This document shows positions 55,745 to 64,000 of a stretch of DNA of 64,000 nt, one piece after another; the stretch's first letter is position 1; every line of letters starts with the position of its first letter. Origin of the DNA: Bacteroidota bacterium (GTDB lineage Bacteria > Bacteroidota > Bacteroidia > 2-12-FULL-35-15); assembly GCA_947469885.1 (NCBI GenBank), contig CANIQT010000009.1, forward strand, positions 1 through 64,000, written 5' to 3'. The position numbers and the translations under genes are program-made. The notes under the pieces were generated by a model. It searched no databases. It saw nothing but the letters and a program-made list of their open reading frames with translations, and was not told where the DNA came from.

Positions 55745-56428
55745 TTGGATGAAACAACCGGTAAAAACAGTGATTCGGAATTAAGTTTAAAAGGATTAAA
55801 AATGCCCAAAAGAGCAAAAATTATTACAGACTTCAGGGAATACCCCGAAAGCGAACTATCGGATGCTGTAATGCTTATTATTAATTGCTTAAAAATGAAT
55901 TCTGACCTTTTTATTGGATTACCTGTGCCTGTAGTTTTGCTCAAAAAACAACTTGAAAAGTTTGACAAAATAAGAAACTCTCCTGTATATCAGGGGCAAA
56001 CTCCTGACACCAAAAAATCAAGGAGCGTTCTTCAAAAATCTCTTAGCGCAAATGGGAAATGGTTGAATGATATGGCTTATGGAAATGTTTCATTGCTTAC
56101 CAAAACTGGGTATCCTTTTCACGAGAAAAGTAAGGAACAGGGAATTTTACCTAAAACTGTTTTAACTTTAACTGCAACTAAATCCCGGGGCAGACTTAAA
56201 TTTACTATTTCAATAATCAGGATACAGAATATTCGTTATGGAATAATGTACACCTTTGCTGATAATCCTGAAAAAGACCCATCCAAATGGAGGTTTTATT
56301 ATTGTTCCAAAAAAGATGGAATTATTTCAGACCTCGTAAGCAAGAAGGAATATAAATTTGTTTCCTTTGGCATGGGTTCGGACAATAGATTACAATACAG
56401 CAACCCTGTATTTATGTCGGCTCTATAA
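55745..56428 (+). CDS. uncharacterised fn3-like protein downstream of the 21-bp array
   Basis: 227 aa from the TTG at 55745, or 208 aa from the ATG at 55802 (MPKRAKIITDFREYPESEL), which I think more likely. Residues 20-110 look helical, with a conserved-looking LSANGKWLNDMAYGNVSLL; the C-terminal ~95 residues (ILPKTVLTLTATKSRGRLKF, then KKEYKFVSFGMGSDNRLQYS) resemble a fibronectin type III domain. No signal peptide. Proteins of this two-part build are common in Bacteroidota, without known function to my knowledge. The gene starts 50-110 bases after the 21-bp array, an arrangement that recalls the orphan gene at 24763. Confidence 0.7.
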   Translation: MDETTGKNSDSELSLKGLKMPKRAKIITDFREYPESELSDAVMLIINCLKMNSDLFIGLPVPVVLLKKQLEKFDKIRNSPVYQGQTPDTKKSRSVLQKSLSANGKWLNDMAYGNVSLLTKTGYPFHEKSKEQGILPKTVLTLTATKSRGRLKFTISIIRIQNIRYGIMYTFADNPEKDPSKWRFYYCSKKDGIISDLVSKKEYKFVSFGMGSDNRLQYSNPVFMSAL

Positions 56429-56463
56429 ACTTATCCTAACTAGCTTTTTGAAATATTTTTTTC

Positions 56464-57396
56464 TTACAACTTCACCACTTCATACTCACTAATCTTTCTC
56501 AAATCCTGGGATGTTTGTCCTTTAGAATTAGTGCTAAATACAGAAATAAACTTAGCACCGTAAATCAACTCCTCATGGGTATAAGAATATCGTGAATTAA
56601 CAGTCTGGGAAAATGTATCATCAAAACCTGTTAACGAAATAAGGAATTCTACATCTGCTTCTACCATATCGGCCAAGGTCATGCCCCACAGCGGACTATC
56701 TTCATTGATAGGATGATTGATGGTCCAGGTCATAGGAAAGAAAATGATGTTTTTTAATTCCAGTGCAAGAGGCCGGAAACGCCTCATTTTAACTCCGTTT
56801 TCGGTTTCATATAATGCAACTGTCACCCGGCAAGTCATATCTGTGATTTGTGAATTACGCATTTTATTGGCAAGCCGAAATTGGAACGCTTTCTCGTCTT
56901 TAAAAGGAGCTATAATAGCATTTTTACTAAACATTAGTCGTGCAACGGGTCGTGAAAAACGTCCGTAAAGCAAACCGGTAGCTAATGCTAGACCTAATAA
57001 ACCAACCAATGATTCGATGGCTGCAATACTGCTTGATAAATTATTGCCAGGACTGATACGTCCGAAACCTACAGTACTAAAGGTTTGCGTGCTAAAGAAA
57101 AATGCTTCCAGAAATTTATCTGTTTCATTATTTGCTTCCCATCCCTTCAATCCTTCCATGCCGGAAAAATAATACAAAAAGGCAAAAAACAAATTAATAA
57201 CAACAAAATAAATGAAAACGATAAAATTGAATTTTCTCCAACTCATAGAAATCAAAAGGTGATAAACACTTGTTGATCCCCAATTTGATTGTTCAATACG
57301 ATTTATATTAAACGAACCATCTTTATTAATCAATCTTGATTTTTGTCCGGTGGTTTTACTTCCGAAACCCAATTCATTTTCTTCTTTCTTTTTCAT
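56464..57396 (-). CDS. inward-rectifier (Kir-type) potassium channel
   Basis: 310 aa. Two membrane helices (about 55-75 and 125-150) surround the pore, whose filter reads TVGFG instead of the common TVGYG. The C-terminal cytoplasmic domain (about 160-310) matches KirBac: FRLANKMRNSQITDMTCRVT, then PMTWTINHPINEDSPLWG. It forms a tetramer conducting potassium, gated through the cytoplasmic domain. Single gene. Confidence 0.92.
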   Translation of the reverse strand: MKKKEENELGFGSKTTGQKSRLINKDGSFNINRIEQSNWGSTSVYHLLISMSWRKFNFIVFIYFVVINLFFAFLYYFSGMEGLKGWEANNETDKFLEAFFFSTQTFSTVGFGRISPGNNLSSSIAAIESLVGLLGLALATGLLYGRFSRPVARLMFSKNAIIAPFKDEKAFQFRLANKMRNSQITDMTCRVTVALYETENGVKMRRFRPLALELKNIIFFPMTWTINHPINEDSPLWGMTLADMVEADVEFLISLTGFDDTFSQTVNSRYSYTHEELIYGAKFISVFSTNSKGQTSQDLRKISEYEVVKL

Positions 57397-57499
57397 TGTA
57401 TATTAAATTGCAGAGTCGCAAAGTTAGAATTAATTGATAATTTTGCTGACATTCTTTTAATTGGGAATTGATTTAAATAAATAATTTAGAATATTAGTC

Positions 57500-58039
57500 A
57501 TGGTATATATTGGTAAACGAATAAGCATAAAAAGCAGCGAGAACGAAATAAGTATCGTCATCATTTCATTAAAAGAAAAAACAAAAAATATTCTCTTAAC
57601 CATTTATCTTTTTCTTTGGTCAATAAGCGGAATAATTGTATTTTCTCAGTACCTTACTGTTTCCGACCCGAATACAAAACTGGCAATGCTGTTATGGATG
57701 GCTTTTTGGGCATACTTTGAGTACAAAATTTTTAAAGCCTACATGTGGAGAAAATTTGGAGTGGAAAAAATAAAACTGCGTAACGGAAGTTTTTTATACA
57801 AAAGAGACAGGGCAGGAAAAGGAAAAATTATAACTTTTGAATTTGATTTCATTAAAGAATTAAGATATGTGGAACCAAAAGAAAATTCTTTTTTCGAAAA
57901 CATAAACAATTCGTATTGGGTAATAGCAGGGGAGAGGCTGGCATTTGATTATTACGGCAGAGAAATAAAATTCGGAATTCAATTGGACGAAGCCGATGCA
58001 AAAGCATTATTGAAATTGATAAACAAAGAAATTAAGTAA
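57500..58039 (+). CDS. hypothetical membrane protein, two helices
   Basis: 179 aa, not recognised. Two membrane segments (about 31-52 and 62-80, LTIYLFLWSISGIIVFSQYL) are followed by a soluble part (90-179) with alternating strands (FGVEKIKLRNGSFLYKRD, FDYYGREIKFGIQLDE) and a final helix, resembling a PH-like membrane-anchored fold. It faces mpl, 45 bases downstream, across a CTGACAGG half-palindrome. Confidence 0.65.
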   Translation: MVYIGKRISIKSSENEISIVIISLKEKTKNILLTIYLFLWSISGIIVFSQYLTVSDPNTKLAMLLWMAFWAYFEYKIFKAYMWRKFGVEKIKLRNGSFLYKRDRAGKGKIITFEFDFIKELRYVEPKENSFFENINNSYWVIAGERLAFDYYGREIKFGIQLDEADAKALLKLINKEIK

Positions 58040-58045
58040 CAGCAA

Positions 58046-58060
58046 AACCCTGACAGGGTT
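58046..58060. repeat. CTGACAGG palindromic repeat, half copy
   Basis: AACCC, TGACA, GGGTT: the core of the family seen in full at 20444-20471 and 28143-28173. Confidence 0.65.
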
Positions 58061-58084
58061 AAAAAGAGCGCGAAACAAGAAATT

Positions 58085-59452
58085 ATGAAAGTACATCTTA
58101 TCGCCATTGGCGGTAGTGCAATGCACAACATGGCAATTGCCATGCACAAAAAAGGTTTTACAGTTACAGGTTCTGATGATGAAATACTCGAGCCTTCCAA
58201 AAGTCGTTTAGCCAAATATAATTTACTACCAGCAAAAATTGGTTGGAATGTAAGTGCTATTCGCAGCGAATTAGATGCAGTAATCCTAGGTATGCACGCC
58301 CGTGCGGATAATCCGGAATTAATAAAAGCACAGGAATTAGGTTTAAAAATATATTCTTATCCCGAATACATTTACGAACAAACGAAAGATAAAACAAGAA
58401 TTGTGGTGGGTGGAAGTCATGGTAAAACAACAATTACAGCCATGATACTTCACGTTTTACATTTTCATAACATTGATTGCGACTATTTGGTAGGAGCACA
58501 GTTGGAGGGGTTTGACACCATGGTGAAACTTTCTAAAGAAGCAAAGATAGCGGTGATTGAAGGAGATGAGTATCTTTCATCACCTATAGACAGAAGACCA
58601 AAGTTTCATTTATACAAACCTAACATTGCTATTCTTAGTGGCATTGCCTGGGACCATATTAATGTGTTTCCCACTTTTGAAAATTATGTAGAGCAGTTCA
58701 AAATATTTATTGATTTGATAGAACCTAACGGAAGCCTTGTGTATTGCGAGTTAGATAAGGAAGTAAAAAAAGTTTGTGAAACAGCAAGAGCAGACATAAA
58801 GAAAATGCCTTATTCAATCCCTCCACATAAAATTGAAAATGGAATTACAATTTTATCTTCCCAACAACTAACAACCAATAACTATCAACTAAACATTTTC
58901 GGAGACCACAACCTAATGAACCTAAACGGTGCCCGATTGGTTTGCAATCAAATTAATATTACCGATAAAAAATTTTACGAAGCAATACAAAGTTTCAAAG
59001 GGGCTGCAAAACGTCTGGAATTAGTAAAGAAGAATAATGTGACTGCGGTGTATAAAGATTTTGCTCATTCTCCATCCAAACTAAAAGCAACTACACAAGC
59101 TGTTAAAAAACAATTTCCAAACCGACAATTAACTGCCTGTATGGAACTGCATACTTTTAGCAGTTTGAACGAAGATTTCCTAAAAGAGTACGATGGATCA
59201 ATGGCATTGGCTGATGAGGCAATTGTTTATTTTAATCCACACACCATCGAACATAAAAAATTAAAAGCAATTACCGAAGAGCAGGTAAAAAAGGCATTTG
59301 GCGGTGGCAATGTGAAAGTTTATACCAACTCCAAACAATTGCTTGAAGATTTATTGAAAATGAATTTCAAAAACAAAAACCTGTTAATGATGAGTTCCGG
59401 TAACTTTGACGGAATTGATTTTAAAGAGTTGGGAGAGGAGGTAGTGAAATAG
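58085..59452 (+). CDS. mpl: UDP-N-acetylmuramate--tripeptide ligase (Mpl)
   Basis: 455 aa. A Mur ligase that attaches the recycled tripeptide L-Ala-D-Glu-mDAP to UDP-MurNAc. N-terminal Rossmann part MKVHLIAIGGSAMHNMAIAM, ATP motif GGSHGKTT, central VIEGDEYLSSPID, C-terminal DFAHSPSKLKATTQA. The HNMAIA start separates Mpl-like enzymes from MurC. Residues about 260-271 (SQQLTTNNYQLN) are encoded by five 7-bp repeats, before the conserved IFGDHNLMN. Confidence 0.9.
   Translation: MKVHLIAIGGSAMHNMAIAMHKKGFTVTGSDDEILEPSKSRLAKYNLLPAKIGWNVSAIRSELDAVILGMHARADNPELIKAQELGLKIYSYPEYIYEQTKDKTRIVVGGSHGKTTITAMILHVLHFHNIDCDYLVGAQLEGFDTMVKLSKEAKIAVIEGDEYLSSPIDRRPKFHLYKPNIAILSGIAWDHINVFPTFENYVEQFKIFIDLIEPNGSLVYCELDKEVKKVCETARADIKKMPYSIPPHKIENGITILSSQQLTTNNYQLNIFGDHNLMNLNGARLVCNQINITDKKFYEAIQSFKGAAKRLELVKKNNVTAVYKDFAHSPSKLKATTQAVKKQFPNRQLTACMELHTFSSLNEDFLKEYDGSMALADEAIVYFNPHTIEHKKLKAITEEQVKKAFGGGNVKVYTNSKQLLEDLLKMNFKNKNLLMMSSGNFDGIDFKELGEEVVK
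58862..58896. repeat. 7-bp repeats inside mpl
   Basis: CAACAAC, TAACAAC, CAATAAC, TATCAAC and a decaying fifth unit, in frame with mpl. Confidence 0.75.
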
Positions 59453-59454
59453 AT

Positions 59455-59967
59455 TTAGTTTTCACTAAACGGAATCGTAGGATTTTTCTTTCTCAAAATT
59501 GCACTCGATAATAATGACAAAATAACTCCCATTATTACAGTTGACATAAACATACGGAACGAACCAAAATAACTCCTGATTACTTCCATGTTTTTTCCAA
59601 TTTCTTCTTCTTTTACTTTTGCATCCTGCATGGTTTTTTTCGCTTCGTTCAAAAAGTAATCAACAGCATCCACTGCAATAAACTTATAATATAGAAAATT
59701 GAATATCCCTAAAAACGCAGCCAACACAAGAGTATAAAGAAACCCTGTTTTCAATCCTTCTTTAAAATGAATAAATCCGTTTTGATTTTTACGCTCGAAA
59801 TAAATGGAAATAAAAATGCCGATAAGCAGAAGTAACAAGGTTACATAATACCGATATTGGTCAACAGCGATGGTATAATTGCCGAATATTTTTGAAAAAA
59901 CAAACCATGCAATGCAATTTATTACCCCAGCCCCTATTCCTAATTTAACATTTAATGGAAGTTTCAT
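59455..59967 (-). CDS. DUF4199 membrane protein
   Basis: 170 aa with four membrane segments (about 8-28, 38-55, 75-95, 137-157). The pattern (FIHFKEGLKTGFLYTLVLAA) is typical of DUF4199, a Bacteroidota family of unknown function. It converges on mpl with two bases between the stops and is followed upstream by rho in the same direction. Confidence 0.85.
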   Translation of the reverse strand: MKLPLNVKLGIGAGVINCIAWFVFSKIFGNYTIAVDQYRYYVTLLLLLIGIFISIYFERKNQNGFIHFKEGLKTGFLYTLVLAAFLGIFNFLYYKFIAVDAVDYFLNEAKKTMQDAKVKEEEIGKNMEVIRSYFGSFRMFMSTVIMGVILSLLSSAILRKKNPTIPFSEN

Positions 59968-59983
59968 CTTATTCCTTTTTTAT

Positions 59984-60025
59984 CTAATACCAACTAATGA
60001 ACCAATGACTAATCACCAATGAACT
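59984..60025. repeat. 7-bp repeats downstream of rho
   Basis: Units such as CTAATAC, CAACTAA, TGAACCA, ATGACTA, ATCACCA, ATGAACT fill the gap between rho and the DUF4199 gene and touch the rho stop codon. Confidence 0.75.
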
Positions 60026-61622
60026 AACCATTCATCGAAATCAAAAACTCCTCATTTGTTTGAGTGTTCTTCATCCGGTCTCTCATAAATTCCATTGCTT
60101 CTACAGGATTCATATCCGATAAGTGTTTACGAAGAATCCACACACGTTGTTGTGTTTCTTTATCCACCAATAAATCATCTCTTCTTGTACTCGAAGCAAC
60201 AATATCAATGGCAGGATAAACACGTTTGTTAGCCAGTTTACGGTCAAGTTGAATTTCCGAATTACCTGTTCCTTTAAATTCTTCAAAGATAACTTCATCC
60301 ATTTTCGAACCTGTATCAGTCAGTGCAGTAGCAATAATAGTAAGTGAACCGCCATTTTCAATTTTACGGGCAGCACCAAAAAAACGTTTTGGTTTATGCA
60401 AAGCATTTGCATCCACACCACCACTTAACACTTTTCCTGATGCAGGTTGAACGGTATTGTAAGCACGAGCTAAACGAGTAATAGAATCTAACAAAATACA
60501 AACATCATGTCCGCATTCCACCATCCGTTTTGCTTTTTCTAAAACGATATTTGCAATCCGCACGTGACGGTCAGCAGGCTCATCAAAAGTAGAAGCAATC
60601 ACTTCTGCTTTCACGCTACGTGCCATATCTGTTACCTCTTCTGGACGCTCATCAATCAATAAAATAATTAAATACGTTTCAGGATGATTGGCAGCAATTG
60701 CATTTGCAATATCTTTCAACAATACAGTTTTACCAGTTTTGGGTTGCGCCACAATTAAGGCACGTTGTCCTTTTCCAATCGGAGTAATTAAATCAAAAAC
60801 ACGAGATGATAAATTTTGTTGTGGATGTCCTGTCAGTTTGAATTTCTCGTAAGGAAACAAGGGAGTAAGATAATCAAACGGAACTCTGTCTCTAACAAAA
60901 GCCGGCTCACGGCCATTTATTTTTTCTACTTTAATTAAAGGGAAATATTTCTCCCCTTCTTTTGGTGGACGAATAGTACCTCTCACCAAATCCCCTGTTT
61001 TCAATCCAAAAAGTTTTATTTGCGATTGCGAAACATAAATATCATCAGGCGAATTCAAATAATTATAATCGGCAGAGCGTAAAAAACCATAACCATCAGG
61101 CATTGATTCCAAAACACCCTCACTCGAAATAATTCCATCAAAATTAAATTGTTCAGTAGGACGTGTATTGCTGTAACGGTTTCTGCTTTCTCTCCGCTCG
61201 TTCCCTCGGTTGTCATTTTCATTATAACCTTCGTTATTATTTTCGTTTTCCTGAGCAGCCTGATTTGTAGTAGTTTCATTCGATTCAGCACTTGCTTCCA
61301 CAGTAGGTGCTTCTGCTTCTGCCGTTGGTTTTACTTCCGATGAAGAAAAATCATCATCATTAAAAAAAGAAGGTTCTTCTGTTTCGTTTATTTTTGGCTC
61401 ACTATCGGCAGTCTCTGTTCTCGGCCTTCTTGGTCTCAGCACACGCTCTTCGCTTTTGGGTTTTTCTTCGCTTCCCGAACTCGGGTTAATTGCTTGGTGG
61501 TCCAGAATTTTGTAAATCAGTTCTTGCTTTTTCAAAGCATCCCAGTTTGCAATGTTCAGGTTCTTAGCAATGTCTTTTAGCTCGCCAACAAGCTTGTTGT
61601 TCAATTCAATAATGTCGTACAT
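60024..61622 (-). CDS. rho: transcription termination factor Rho
   Basis: 532 aa, longer than the ~420 of E. coli Rho. Rho_N motif at the start ([20 protein letters not shown]), then an acidic, Asn/Glu-rich insertion (about 50-145) usual in Bacteroidota, the RNA-binding cold-shock-like domain (about 165-235), and the ATPase with Walker A AQPKTGKT, Walker [12 protein letters not shown], and secondary RNA-contact [20 protein letters not shown]. Its promoter appears to lie about 150 bases upstream, which leaves a long leader for autoregulation. Confidence 0.97.
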   Translation of the reverse strand: MYDIIELNNKLVGELKDIAKNLNIANWDALKKQELIYKILDHQAINPSSGSEEKPKSEERVLRPRRPRTETADSEPKINETEEPSFFNDDDFSSSEVKPTAEAEAPTVEASAESNETTTNQAAQENENNNEGYNENDNRGNERRESRNRYSNTRPTEQFNFDGIISSEGVLESMPDGYGFLRSADYNYLNSPDDIYVSQSQIKLFGLKTGDLVRGTIRPPKEGEKYFPLIKVEKINGREPAFVRDRVPFDYLTPLFPYEKFKLTGHPQQNLSSRVFDLITPIGKGQRALIVAQPKTGKTVLLKDIANAIAANHPETYLIILLIDERPEEVTDMARSVKAEVIASTFDEPADRHVRIANIVLEKAKRMVECGHDVCILLDSITRLARAYNTVQPASGKVLSGGVDANALHKPKRFFGAARKIENGGSLTIIATALTDTGSKMDEVIFEEFKGTGNSEIQLDRKLANKRVYPAIDIVASSTRRDDLLVDKETQQRVWILRKHLSDMNPVEAMEFMRDRMKNTQTNEEFLISMNG

Positions 61623-61782
61623 AAGTTGTTAATTAGGTTAATAGATCAATTCGGATGATTGATAGTTAAGAAAGGATAATAAATAAATTTATTTGTTTGG
61701 TATTAATGATGAATAAGATAGTAATTGTTGATTGTGCTTTTGTTAGTTGAATACATAACAGCGGAAACGCTTGGCAAAAATA
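61623..61782 (-). promoter_or_regulatory. rho leader and promoter
   Basis: On the minus strand TATTTTTG (61782-61775) with a TTG 18 bases upstream gives a Bacteroidota promoter; transcription would begin near 61768, leaving about 145 untranslated bases. The leader is AT-rich and without an evident gene. A Rho-controlled leader is plausible by analogy to other bacteria, not shown. Confidence 0.5.
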
Positions 61783-61823
61783 CAAACATTTTTTTACCTA
61801 CAACTATTTTTTTGATTTTATTT

Positions 61824-62321
61824 TCATCCCCGATCACCCAATTCAATCACTTCAAGGTCCTTTATTTTATCACCATCTATGGTAAAACGCACCATAGTTT
61901 TCACCTTATGAAAGCCATGAATGCCCGCAGCCCCCGGATTAATATGTAGCAGGTTATACTGCTTATCAAACATAACTTTTAAAATATGCGAATGCCCACA
62001 AATAAACAACTGAGGCGGTTTCTCCTTTATCAACGCTCGTGCTTCAGCCGAATAATTATTTGGATAACCACCAATATGAGTCATCAAGACATCCACCTTT
62101 TCACACATCCACCGTTCATTCTTTTTATACACACTCCTCACATCCTGCCCGTCAATATTGCCATACACACCCACCACAGGTTTTATTTTTCTCAGCTCAT
62201 CCATAATCCCGATGGTACCCACATCCCCTGCATGCCATATCTGGTCGCACGTTTCAAAGTACTTAAAAATCTTCGGGTCTAAATAATTATGCGTATCCGA
62301 AAGTAAAGCTATTCGCTGCAT
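61824..62321 (-). CDS. YfcE/MJ0936-type metallophosphoesterase
   Basis: 165 aa. Motifs of the calcineurin-like fold: SDTHNYLD, HAGDVG, GNIDGQD, MTHIGGYPN, CGHSHIL. These compact enzymes hydrolyse phosphodiesters with two metal ions; the natural substrate is not known. Start MQRIALLSDTHN is clear. It lies 38 bases downstream of batE in the same direction. Confidence 0.92.
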   Translation of the reverse strand: MQRIALLSDTHNYLDPKIFKYFETCDQIWHAGDVGTIGIMDELRKIKPVVGVYGNIDGQDVRSVYKKNERWMCEKVDVLMTHIGGYPNNYSAEARALIKEKPPQLFICGHSHILKVMFDKQYNLLHINPGAAGIHGFHKVKTMVRFTIDGDKIKDLEVIELGDRG

Positions 62322-62359
62322 TTAGTAAGGGATTGTTTCAAAGGGAATAATTGCAGAAA

Positions 62360-63118
62360 CTAAATAGCACTCAAACTTTTCACTGGCAACCAGCCAACAT
62401 TTCCATTCGCTATTTTTATTTCAGTCCAGCCACCATCTTCCTCATTAATATTTACTTTGGTTCCTTCGTGAAGAATAAATAATTTGGTTCCCTTCTCATT
62501 TGGCGAGCCATAAACAGTTACAGCAGCCGAGGTAATAACAGCAGTGGTGCTTGTTTGGGTTAGTTCGTATTTATGTTTTGCAATAAAGTAAATAGCAATG
62601 GTGGTTACCATCAAAAAACAGCCACCAAAGAAACCAATTTGTTTTATTGCTTTATTGGAAGTGAAAATATAAATGATAAATAATAAGAGTGCAAATACAT
62701 TTAACAGGATGCACAATTCCGACCAGCCCTTTTCACTCATCAAGTCTACCAACCCGTTTTTCCAAGTAGTTAAAAATAATTGTGGTGCAGCTTCTATTTT
62801 ATCTTCAGTTTTTTGATTCGCTAATTTTAAATTTACAGTAATATCATCATCATCAGGCGAAAGCTTTTTTGCACGCTCATAATTCAAAATAGCATAACCA
62901 ATATTATTTGATTTGTAATATGCATTACCAAGGTTGAAATAGAGTTCAGGGGCTGTTTGTCCTTGTATAATTATGGTTTCATACAATTTTATCGCCTTCT
63001 CATAATTTCCTTTTGCATAAGCAACATTGGCGCTATCCAATGTTATATTATTATCGTTTGCCATACACGACAATGAAAACAGGAATAAAAATAATATAAA
63101 TAACCTATTTAATTTCAT
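62360..63118 (-). CDS. batE: TPR and SH3 protein of the Bat operon (BatE)
   Basis: 252 aa. An N-terminal signal (MKLNRLFILFLFLFSLSC) precedes two or three TPR units (about 25-100, YAKGNYEKAIKLYETII), two membrane helices (about 137-175), and a bacterial SH3 domain (about 190-250, GTKVNINEEDGGWTEIKIAN). This layout and the overlap with batD (14 bases) identify BatE of the aerotolerance (Bat) operon. Its role in oxidative stress tolerance is from the family. Confidence 0.85.
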   Translation of the reverse strand: MKLNRLFILFLFLFSLSCMANDNNITLDSANVAYAKGNYEKAIKLYETIIIQGQTAPELYFNLGNAYYKSNNIGYAILNYERAKKLSPDDDDITVNLKLANQKTEDKIEAAPQLFLTTWKNGLVDLMSEKGWSELCILLNVFALLLFIIYIFTSNKAIKQIGFFGGCFLMVTTIAIYFIAKHKYELTQTSTTAVITSAAVTVYGSPNEKGTKLFILHEGTKVNINEEDGGWTEIKIANGNVGWLPVKSLSAI

Positions 63119-64000
63119 CTTCTATTTTAGTAATCAGTTGAACCGTATTATCATAAATATTTTTTAAATCCCCAGAAACTGCACTGGGTGCATAATGTGC
63201 AAACTCGCAATTATCAAGCGTACTTAGCAATTGCTGAATGGTTGTTTCGGAAACATTTTTTATTTTCAGCGAATCGGTAATTGTTTCTTTATTCAGATTG
63301 GCGGTAGGGATATTTAATTTATTACTCAAGTAACCATACAAGGCTTTAAATATCTCCACATAAAACAATTCTTTATTGTTCGATTTTAAATGTTTCTCTG
63401 CAACCAATAGTTGTTTCTTAGCCATTTTAGTTGCTTTCCGGCTTTTCACTGCCACCACATCTTTGTTTTGTTCAATCCGTTTTCTTCTCACAAAAATAAA
63501 TGCAAAGAACAAAACGAAAGGCATTATTAAACCTAAATAAAATAATCCTGAACCAAAAAAATAATTTTCTTTCGGCAGAAGTTGAATGTTATTTGTTTTG
63601 ATGTAACGGATATCATTTCCTAATACTTTAACATCTTCCTTGTTTCTCGGGTTAAATATATTGGCACCGCCATCACCATCTTTCCCTTTATCCACATGAA
63701 TTTTAAATTCAGGTGACGGAAGTGTAATATATTGTTTTTTCTCCGGGTCAAAATAACTGAAATCAATATGGTCTATTGCATAATCACCTTCGTGACGTGG
63801 TATAACAAGGTAATCAAATGTTTTACTTCCGCTAACTCCTGTTGCACCCGTTGTAATATTTTCTTTTGTTTTTGCATCATACGTTTCGAAATCTTCCGGG
63901 AAATTAACTTTCAGCGGGTCAATCAATTTTATATTTCCTTTGCCGTTTATAGTAACGGTCAGGTTTATCGCATCATTTGCTTTTACCTTATCTTTATTTA
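63105..64000 (-). CDS. batD: BatD family protein, partial (5' end outside window)
   Basis: About 297 C-terminal residues; the frame is open to the window edge, so the start is missing. Beta-rich periplasmic domain (KVNFPEDFETYDAKTKENIT), a membrane helix (FYLGLIMPFVLFFAFIF), then a charged cytoplasmic tail (about the last 115 residues). BatD (oxygen-tolerance) with BatE overlapping by 14 bases; batA, batB and batC would be expected beyond the right edge. Confidence 0.88.
   Translation of the reverse strand, partial: NKDKVKANDAINLTVTINGKGNIKLIDPLKVNFPEDFETYDAKTKENITTGATGVSGSKTFDYLVIPRHEGDYAIDHIDFSYFDPEKKQYITLPSPEFKIHVDKGKDGDGGANIFNPRNKEDVKVLGNDIRYIKTNNIQLLPKENYFFGSGLFYLGLIMPFVLFFAFIFVRRKRIEQNKDVVAVKSRKATKMAKKQLLVAEKHLKSNNKELFYVEIFKALYGYLSNKLNIPTANLNKETITDSLKIKNVSETTIQQLLSTLDNCEFAHYAPSAVSGDLKNIYDNTVQLITKIEDEIK

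Noticed and set aside
1-64000. tRNA, rRNA, insertion sequences, prophage genes
   Set aside because: None recognised by eye; a covariance-model scan would be needed to exclude small RNAs.

Overview
The window reads as a stretch of a low-GC Bacteroidota chromosome. Evidence: at least five secreted proteins carry the C-terminal type IX secretion (T9SS) sorting domain; many genes start downstream of a Bacteroidota-type -7 box (TAnnTTTG); and the gene content is typical of the phylum (fused E1 dehydrogenase, DUF4199, Bat operon, PorE-like OmpA protein, YifB, Mpl). The exact genus cannot be told. No rRNA, tRNA, transposase, prophage or CRISPR array was recognised.

Layout. 1-2070: GYF/RDD membrane protein, then an M48 protease in the -1 frame behind a slippery A-run, and a gene-poor stretch. 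2072-12821: msrB, yifB, an Omp28-like T9SS cargo, pheT, a Pif1-like helicase, DUF1456, a secreted His/Tyr-rich protein. 12928-24562: fused E1 2-oxoacid dehydrogenase, kelch T9SS cargo, yidC, PorE-like OmpA protein, AsmA-like protein, aroC. 24763-28131: orphan protein and HxlR-type regulator flanking a 42-bp tandem array, then a T9SS repeat protein. 28273-37672: DEAD-box helicase, histidine catabolism (hutI, ftcD) running into a patatin, truA and an ABC exporter. 38002-47473: uvrA, sigma factor, MacAB-like efflux operon, amino-acid permease. 47511-55254: two T9SS cargo proteins, SDR, lipoprotein amidohydrolase, pruA. 55416-64000: 21-bp array with an orphan fn3-like gene, Kir channel, mpl, DUF4199, rho, phosphoesterase, batE and partial batD.

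Most striking is the repeat landscape. Short tandem arrays of exactly 7-bp period, with several unrelated unit sequences, occur between genes, directly in front of start codons, and in frame inside conserved housekeeping genes (pheT, the E1 gene, aroC, uvrA, mpl). Palindromic elements that also occur between genes appear in frame in the E1 gene and the ABC exporter, and another repeat family appears to encode the signal peptide of an amidohydrolase. Longer arrays have 21-bp and 42-bp units, both multiples of 7, and lie directly upstream of two uncharacterised genes. These are the best candidates for an undescribed system.

Functionally the genes serve envelope biogenesis and secretion (yidC, AsmA-like, PorE-like, mpl, T9SS cargo), amino-acid breakdown (hutI-ftcD, pruA, permease, E1) and information processing (pheT, truA, uvrA, rho, helicases).
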